A DNA stretch of 64,000 bases, taken from positions 1,302,001-1,366,000 of the forward strand of contig JAVHKY010000047.1 in the NCBI GenBank assembly GCA_035079385.1, given 5' to 3'. The notes under the pieces are model-generated. The model worked only from the letters and a program-made list of their open reading frames with translations. It was not told where the DNA came from and did not search any database. Position numbers and translations under genes: made by a program. Of this stretch, positions 57,677-64,000 are shown in pieces; positions within the stretch are counted from its first letter, which is position 1, and each line of letters opens with the position of its first letter. Origin of the DNA: Aspidiotus rigidus (taxonomy: Eukaryota > Arthropoda > Insecta > Hemiptera > Diaspididae).

Positions 57677-58098
57677 AGGAGGAATAGTACATACAGCACG
57701 TAACAGATTAGAGAGTCCAGAACTAGAGTTTTATTATCGAAATTTTTTAGTCAGATGACTAGAGAAACACCACAACGGAAAATAAAATAAAAATGTAAAA
57801 TTAAGGAAAAATTCGTCAAAATAATATAATGATAAATTTATCGAAAATATAAATTTAGATTAGTTCCGAGGACTATTTGTTCGACCGGTTTCGATAGATC
57901 TGGTGTCTATCATCATCAGGAGAGAACTGGATAAAAGCATTGAAACTGGTAAGGAGATGAAAGAAAGTTGAACGAGGGGATTAGGTCAAGACAGGAAGTG
58001 CTGATGAAAGTTGTAATAGAATTTAATGAACGGATTAAGAAAGGTAGATGATGTGTCGTTTAGAGTCGACGAGTTTGTAGATGAAGAGCGAATGATCT
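57677..58098 (-). repeat. Left inverted arm of the second Penelope element
   Basis: From AGGAGGAATAGTAC to GAAGAGCGAATGATC, inverse of the right arm with small indels. It includes CCGGTTTCGATAGATCTGG and CATCATCAGGAGAGAACTGG. Its continuous sequence CTAATCTAAATTTATATTTT shows what the right arm looked like before the foldback inserted. Confidence 0.8.
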
Positions 58099-58107
58099 CG
58101 AACTAAA

Positions 58108-60107
58108 TTGAAGAAGCTCCAGCGTCTATCCAAACCGAAAACTCCTCATCCGACTCCTGATACCGACACTCCCTTCGCTCCTGCCGTCGTCAACCTATCG
58201 TCCACCCACTTCTCATCTCCTGAACTCGACCTCCTCAAAAAAGGAAAGAAATTCGCGTTACCACCCACAAACCGGAAAGAAGCCCTCGAGAGCGTCCTCG
58301 TCTCTGACTTGGCTACCGGTATTCGCACCGATAACCGCCTTAACGATGACAACACACGGCATCTCATTCGCGAAGCAATCGATCAACTAGGCATAACACT
58401 AAATCCCCTCTGGTCTGGTGCTTCTCCTCCTTGAAACGTAACCTGCAACAGAACGACCTTATATACGCTGGTGAAAGCCGATAAAGACGAAGTTGTTGTT
58501 ATTATGCCGCGTCCATTATACGAACAAAAGGTCACCGACTTCCTGGCCTCTGCCGGCGCCTCCAAAATTCCGTCAAAATTCGCCGAATACAACTCAGAAG
58601 TGCGTTCCACCATCAAAAACGCTAAGCATATACTCCCCCACGAACAAAATTCCTCCTACACATGAACCCTTCACTGCCGCAGCTATATGGGCAGATGAAG
58701 CTACATAAACCAGACCTATTCCGACCCAACGTACAAGCTCGCGAAGTTCCTGACCAACTGGTTCTGTTCAGTATCCGACTTCAATCCTCCTTATGCGGTT
58801 CGCAACTCCCTCGATCTCACATCAAGAATGTCCAACACAAATTTTCCTTCCGGATCGATACTAGTCTCCTTCGACGTCGCCAGTATGTTTTCTAAAATTC
58901 CGGTGGCGCGCACCATCCCCTCCTCCTCCGGTTCCTGGAAAGACAGAATATTCATCCGGACATCATCAACGAATTCCGCAATTTACTCCAAGTGTGCCTC
59001 TCTCAAAACGTTTGCGTCTTCAGGAAAACGACCTACAAGTTTCCGGATGGGCTTCCGATGGGAGGTCCACTATCCTCTCTGGTAGCAAATGTGTTCATGA
59101 ACTACCTCGAAACCTCCATTCTCAGCTCAAGCCCATACGCCTCTCGAATACGATTCTGGGCTCGCTATGTCGACGACGTGTTATGTTTCTGGCGTGGCCC
59201 TCTGCCGGAGCTATAACAATTTTGACCCCGCTATCAAATTCACGCTTGAAACAGGAGGAAACAGCATCAATTTTCTAGACGTCACCATCACCCTCATCGA
59301 AAAACATAATATTCTAAAAGCTAAATTTGGCATCTTTGGGAAAGCTTCGTTCACGGGCGTTTCCATCCACGTGGACTCCTTCCATCCTCCATCTCACAAA
59401 ATGGCAGCCATAAACACAGCCATCCACAGGCTGATCCATATTCCTCTAGATGACGTGGCTTTTTAACACGAGATCAAGAAAATCGAAAAAATTGCCAAAT
59501 TAAACGGCTTCGAACCTAACATCCACCTCTTGGACAGACGTAAACAACTTGAAAAGCTGTTCACCGAACTCCCTCCCGACGAGCCCCCTCTCAAAAAAGC
59601 TGAACGTCCAGAACACGATGGATTCGCCTACCATACCTCGGAAGACCTACAGAAAAACTTTCCTCAAAGCTCCGAAGATTCAACTACCGAGTAGGCTTCT
59701 ATCCGGTCAACACTTTGTCTAACCTCTCCACCTTGAAGGATGCTGTACCACCAATGGATAAGTCAGGTATTTACCGAATAACGTGTGGTTCCTGCGATGC
59801 TCAGTACGTTGGCCAGACCGGCCGTTCCCTCCGTACTCGTTTCCGCGAGCATAAAGCAGCCATCTCCAATGGAAAATACTCTGCTTTTGCTGAACATTGC
59901 ACGGGTAAAAATCACCCCGTCGATAATGCCGTCATCGAACTCCTTCACAACGCCGATAAAGGTTTTCAAAATATGAATCGTCTGGTAGAAACCAAGATCA
60001 TTCGCTCTTCATCTACAAACTCGTCGACGCTAAACGACACATCATCTACCTTTCTTAATCCGTTTATTAAATTCTACTACAACTTTAATCAGCACTTCCT
60101 GTCTTGA
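58108..60107 (+). pseudogene. Penelope-like RT / GIY-YIG gene (second family), disrupted
   Basis: Segments in order: 58,108-58,434 N-terminal part with VVNLSSTHFSSPELDLLKKG then KKFALPP, the conserved entry to Penelope RTs; 58,471-58,665 with LVKADKDEVVVIMPRPLYEQ; LYGQMKLHKP near 58,685; DPTYKLAKFLTNWFC in another frame near 58,715; catalytic A block SILVSFDVASMFSKIP at ~58,855-58,905; GLPMGGPLSSLVANVFMNYL then RYVDDVLCFW at 59,050-59,195; AIKFTLETGGNSINFLDVTI near 59,230-59,290; linker to TAA at 59,464; a further open stretch to 59,692. The GIY-YIG domain is an intact frame at 59,715-60,107: SGIYRITCGSCDAQYVGQTG and RSLRTRFREHKA, with AFAEHCTGKNH. Several frameshifts, stops and a likely deletion after MKLHKP make it inactive. 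Confidence 0.88.
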
Positions 60108-60829
60108 CCTGATCCCCTCGTTCAACTTTCTTTCACCTCCTTACCAGTTTCAATGCTTTTATCCAGTTCTCTCCTGATGATGATAGACGCCAGATCTATC
60201 GAAACCGGTCGAACATATAGTTCTCGGAACTAATCTAAAGGCTCTAGCCGGGTAAGGGGCGGAAAATGGCCTTGGTCGGAAAATGTTTCAAATGTCCGTC
60301 AAAATGTTGTCCCCAATGAGAAAACTCGAAATCCAAAAAATTGGACCCATCCGCTCAACCACATGGGCTGCAGAGGGATTTTTGGGCCTAAAATCCAAAT
60401 GGCTATATCTCAGCCAATAATGATCGCACAGCAATGAAACTTGAGGACATTTTAGTATATGTGAACGTTCATCCATGGTATTTTTTTCTTTTCAAAAAAA
60501 AAACCATTCATATTTTCCCTAGTTTCTAGCTATAACAAAACTTCAAACTCGAATAAAAAAAAAATCGGGGGGGAGGCACCTGGGGAAAATCATTCATTTG
60601 AAGCGCCATACCCTCTACTACAACATACATGAGTACCATCCTCGGTGAGGTGCAACATTCCCAAAAAAATCAATATTTAATGGATTTCTGTGATTTTTCC
60701 ATGAATAGCGGGGTGAACTATGACTGCTACCGCAATAGACCGCGAGAAATCAATGGTCAATGTTCGAGGTGAAAAATACGCACTCCTCCATGAGATGAAA
60801 TGAGAATGTTGATAGACCAAAAATATATT

Positions 60830-61420
60830 TTTAGTATTTCGTTCATCGATTTGGTCAATTCTTATGTAAACACGTCCACCGATTAGGTGGAGTACGTTAG
60901 ATTGAGAAAAATCGTTGAAAAATTCTTCAGTCGCTGGAACAGTCTGAAAATAGAAGAGAAGTGAGAAAATCCACTTTTTCACCCTGGAGGACCGTGAGTT
61001 TTGGTATTTCATTCATCAAATAGGTCAGTTCTCACGTAAACATGTTCGCCGAGTTTGAAAAAAATGGTCAAAAAATTCTCCAGTCGCTGGAACGTTCTGG
61101 AAATGACAAAAATTAGAGAAAATCCACTTTTTCACCCTGGAGCACCGTGAGTTTTGGTATTTCATTCATCAATTCGTTCAATTCCTAAGTAAACATGTAC
61201 GCCAAGTTTGAAGAAAATAGTCAAAAAATTCGCCAGCCGCTGTTATGGTTTGGAAAGGACAAATAATTGAGAACATCCAATCTTTTACCCTGGAGGACCG
61301 TGAGTTTTGTTATTGCGTTCATTCAATTCCTATGTAAACATGTCCGCTGAGTTTGAAAAAAATAGTCAAAAAATTGAAAAAAATTCTCCAGTCGTTGGGA
61401 CGCTCTGAAAATATTAAAAA
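60830..61420. repeat. ~153-bp tandem units in the left arm of the foldback
   Basis: The phrase CACCCTGGAGGACCGTGAGT recurs at about 60,981, 61,135 and 61,288 (spacing ~153-154), each followed by ATTTCATTCATCAA-type words, GTAAACATGTTCGCCGAGTT and AAAAAATTC-CCAGTCGCTGG. A more diverged unit precedes them at about 60,830. The right arm has fewer units, so the arms differ in repeat number. Confidence 0.8.
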
Positions 61421-61870
61421 ATCAAAGATACACACCCGCCACAATGATTCATGTGTTACTTTTCCCCCCTGGAGTCGCAGCGGTACAAATTGTGTTACTG
61501 GTAGCAGTGCACTTGCATGATGTGGAGAAATCCTTTTCCGAGACACAAGAAGACAATCATCTCCTTTGTCTTGTCATGCTCATGAATTCCAATATTTGGA
61601 GCATTGTCACCTCAACTCGAGAGGAGATTCCTGCAGTTCATGGAAGTGCACGGCTCCCAGTAATACAGTTTGTACCTCTACGACTTCAGGGGAACAAAAA
61701 TAAACATTCAACACTTTAAAGTAAAGGAAATGAATCTTAGGGGTGTTGATAAACGGAATATGAAAAATCACGGTTTTCCATGTTGGAAAAGTGGATTACC
61801 TGGAGTTTTTACTATTTCCAGGGCATCCCAGAAACTGGAGAATTTTTCGACTATTTTTTTCAAGCTCAGC
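61420..61870. other. Centre of the foldback, with an inner diverged palindrome
   Basis: CCTGGAGTCGCAGCGGTACA (~61,467) pairs with the inverse of TTTGTACCTCTACGACTTCA (~61,670), so the palindrome extends inward to about 61,580. A 91-codon plus frame (61,444-61,719) crosses it; half of it is the mirror of the other half at the DNA level, so it is unlikely to be a protein. Confidence 0.55.
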
Positions 61871-63017
61871 GGATATGTTTACATAGGAATTGAATGAACG
61901 CAATACCAAAACTCACGGTCCTCCAGGGTAAAAGATTGGATGTTCTCAATTATTTGTCCTTTCCAAACCATAGCAGCGGCTGGAGAATTTTTTGACCATT
62001 TTTTTCAAACTCGGCGAACATGTTTACGTGAGAACTGACCTATTTGATGAATGAAATACCAAAACTCACGGTCCCCCAGGGTGAAAAAGTGGATTTTTTC
62101 ACTTCTCTCCTATTTTCAGACTGTTCCAGCGACTGGAGAATTTTTCAACTATTTTACTCAATCTAACGTACTCCACCTAATCGGTGGACGTGTTTACATA
62201 AGAATTGACCAAATCGATGAACGAAATACTAAAAATATATTTTTGGTCTATCAACATTCCCATTTCATCTCATGGAGGAGTGCGTATTTTTCACCTCGAA
62301 CATTGACCATTGATTTCTCGCGGTCTATTGCGGTAGCAGTCATAGTTCACCCTGCTATTCATGGAAAAATCACAGAAATTCATTAAATATTGATTTTTTT
62401 GGGAATGTTGCACCTCACCGAGGACTATGGTACTCATGTATGTTGTAGTAGAGGGTATGGCGCTTCAAATGAATGATTTTCCTCAGGTGCCCCCCCTCGA
62501 TTTTTTTTTTATTCGAGTTTGAAGTTTTGTTATAGCTAGAAACTAGGGAAAATATGAATGTTTTTTTTTTTTTTTTTAAATACCATGGATGAACGTTCAC
62601 ATATACTAAAATGTCCTCAAGTTTCATTGCTGTGCAATCATAATTGGCTGAGATATAGCCATTTGGATTTTAGGCCCAAAAATCACTCTGCAACCCATGT
62701 GGGTGAGCGGATGGGTCCAATTTTTTGGATTTCAAGTTTTCTCATTGGGGACAACATTTTGACGGACATTTGAAACATTTTCCGACCAAGGCCCCCCCCC
62801 CTACCCGGCAAGAGCCTTTATATTTTCGACAAATTTATCATTATATCATTTTGACCAATTTTTCCTTAATTTTACATTTTTATTTTATTTTTATTTTTAT
62901 TTTCCGTTCTACCTCTTTTCCGTTGTGGTGTTTCTGTAGTCATCTGACTAAAAAATTTCGATAATAAAACTCAAGTTCCGGGATCTCGAATCTGTTACGT
63001 GCTGTACTATTCCTCCT

Positions 63018-64000
63018 CTTCTATTCAAATGGCTCGTAATCACGAGGAAAACATTCAAATTATGTGAAAATAAATCCTCATGATTGCAGTGAAGACAATG
63101 AATCGATACAAAAGTCGATGGTCCTATAGAGGGACGCAGTTCAGCTGACTGCTCTCCCAATGTTGTCATCTTCACACACCCATTTCATGTTATATAGATA
63201 GAGCTCGCTTCTTTCTGTGCGAGTATTACTGCAACACTATCAACAAATGCTTTGAAGAAGAAATGAGAATACACATAAAGGGGATATCAAAATCGTCCTC
63301 TTGGTCTCCTCCAAATATGATCCTCATTAGAGAGGATAATCAACGAGTGCAGTGAGGACACAATGAGGATATCACACTCTTCAATATGTTTCTTCATTAT
63401 ATTCTCATAGTATCCTCTATATTGAGGACACTTTGAGGATAAAACGAGGATATAAAGAGGATCTGTGAAACTTATAATCTGCTTCCTCATTTCACTCTTT
63501 AAGTGTCCTCGATATAAGGACACATTAAGGATATAATGAGGATAATGAAACGATTTTTCAAAAAGGGCCATAGTCTTCGAACCAATTTTGTTGTATCCTC
63601 ATCGTGAGGACATGGTGAGAAGATTTTATTCATAGGGAATTTGAAAACATGTAAACGACAAATCAGAGCACTTTAAAACTCTTCCCAACCTGTGAATCTA
63701 TACTAATCGTGAATAGTATTTCCAATTATTTATATTCCATTTATTTTACAGACAGACGATGAAAATTACCGGTAAGCACGAAAATCCAGTTCATTTTCAC
63801 CACAAAGAGAAGTACTTTCACTCTGACTGTTTACCACAATTTCATCTTGACACCATCATAGATTGAAGAATAAGTAAAATCTCTGTTGATAAGGAGAACA
63901 AAAAAAAAAAAAGTACTAACCAATAGCAATGATAATTGGGAGAAGAACTAGATTGAAACTTATCAGCGATGATAGATCGTGTATCTCTGTTTGTTCAGGT
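63018..64000. repeat. Non-coding right end with a GAGGATATAATGAGG-type word cluster
   Basis: 63,290-63,610 is dense in AGGACA, GAGGATATAA and TATCCTCAT words in both orientations, similar to 57,340-57,600 left of the second Penelope element. It looks like a decayed short-repeat element. Beyond 63,620 nothing is recognisable. Confidence 0.4.

Larger units (their letters stand above)
60240..62816. mobile_element. 2.58-kb foldback (giant palindrome) element
   Basis: The left end GGCTCTAGCCGGGTAAGGGG is mirrored by CCCCTACCCGGCAAGAGCC at the right end. Inverted arms run nearly to the centre (~61,530-61,580); paired landmarks include the CATTTTCCGACC segment, a CCATGG-TATTTTTTT tract, and the ACCGTGAGTTTTGGTATTTC units. 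It lies exactly within the right arm of the second Penelope element: joining 60,239 to 62,817 restores the uninterrupted CTAATCTAAATTTATATTTT of the left arm, with no target duplication. No transposase is evident; the matching open frames of 111 codons in the two arms (61,012-60,677 minus, 62,051-62,386 plus) mirror each other and show no known domain. Drosophila FB-type elements have similar architecture, but homology is not claimed. Confidence 0.85.
57677..63017 (+). mobile_element. Second Penelope-like family with long inverted terminal arms
   Basis: The left arm (57,677-58,098) is the inverse of a right arm made of 59,995-60,239 plus 62,817-63,017. The right arm includes the end of the endonuclease frame and the 3' UTR, so the left arm is an inverted copy of the element's own 3' end, a known alternative arrangement for Penelope pseudo-LTRs. 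Between the arms lies a plus-strand RT/GIY-YIG gene of a family clearly different from the 49-53 kb element. The right arm is split by a foldback element (60,240-62,816); without it this copy would be about 2.76 kb. No target duplication was recognised. Confidence 0.8.

Noticed and set aside
61444..61719. 91-codon frame in the centre of the foldback as a possible transposase
   Set aside because: Its DNA halves are inverted copies of one another, it has no DDE-type or other catalytic pattern, and it is short.
62051..62386. 111-codon frame in the foldback right arm, mirrored at 60,677-61,012
   Set aside because: Both frames are the same palindrome arm read from opposite ends; no recognisable domain. 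Conservation of the frame follows from arm identity.
57677..63017. DNA transposon reading of the inverted-arm element
   Set aside because: The coding content between the arms is RT plus GIY-YIG, and the arms contain the element's own 3' coding end, which fits Penelope pseudo-LTR inversion better.
1..64000. CRISPR array, prokaryotic operon, rRNA or viral integration
   Set aside because: No spaced identical direct repeats with unique spacers, no bacterial gene organisation, no rRNA-like segment and no recognisable viral genes. Spliced FAS exons and RT elements show animal nuclear DNA.

Overview
The window is eukaryotic nuclear DNA, almost certainly from an insect or a close arthropod relative. 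It is AT-rich but not CpG-depleted. It has short (72-77 bp) GT-AG introns in an animal type I fatty acid synthase gene, short CCTAA/TTAGG runs inside repeats, and a dense mix of invertebrate transposons. I cannot name the species from sequence alone. Only one conserved host gene is clearly visible; nearly everything else is non-coding or repeat-derived.

Layout. 1-890 (minus strand): 5' end of a fatty acid synthase gene, with four exons of the ketoacyl-synthase domain running off the left edge. 995-1300 (minus): a TATA box followed by a signal-peptide-like small ORF interrupted by one TGA. 1.8-8.5 kb: no recognisable gene. 8.5-10.1 kb: repeat cluster with a CAGGGTGT-ended element nested in a related one. 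11.8-12.1 kb: unusual cluster of homeodomain-, forkhead- and E-box-like sites. 12.6-13.2 kb: possible GIY-YIG relic. 14.48-15.03 and 40.10-40.70 kb: two inverted copies of a Helitron/Helentron-like non-autonomous element carrying a 45-bp minisatellite. 18.4-20.3, 29.1-29.9, 31.9-32.9, 33.9-36.2 and 38.8-40.1 kb: five decayed non-LTR retrotransposon (LINE) fragments with RT and/or RNase H pieces. 22.8-23.6, 40.8-41.5, 45.7-46.6 and 48.9-49.0 kb: arrays rich in a CTAGTATA motif. Small MITEs with recognisable target duplications lie at 18.4, 23.2, 28.8, 46.1 (two nested), 27.8 and 53.9 kb.

The right third is dominated by Penelope-like elements (RT plus GIY-YIG endonuclease). At 49,387-53,087 a 5'-truncated inverted copy and a near full-length copy sit head to head inside a single 11-13 bp target duplication. 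At 57,677-63,017 a different Penelope family is bounded by ~420-450 bp inverted arms, and its right arm is split by a 2.58-kb foldback (giant palindrome) element with internal ~153-bp tandem units.

Functionally, the fatty acid synthase (cytosolic de novo fatty acid synthesis) is the only host protein I can name. The window mainly records layered transposon insertion: elements inside elements allow relative ages to be read directly. Most long open frames here are shadows or products of in-frame tandem repeats and should not be annotated as genes.
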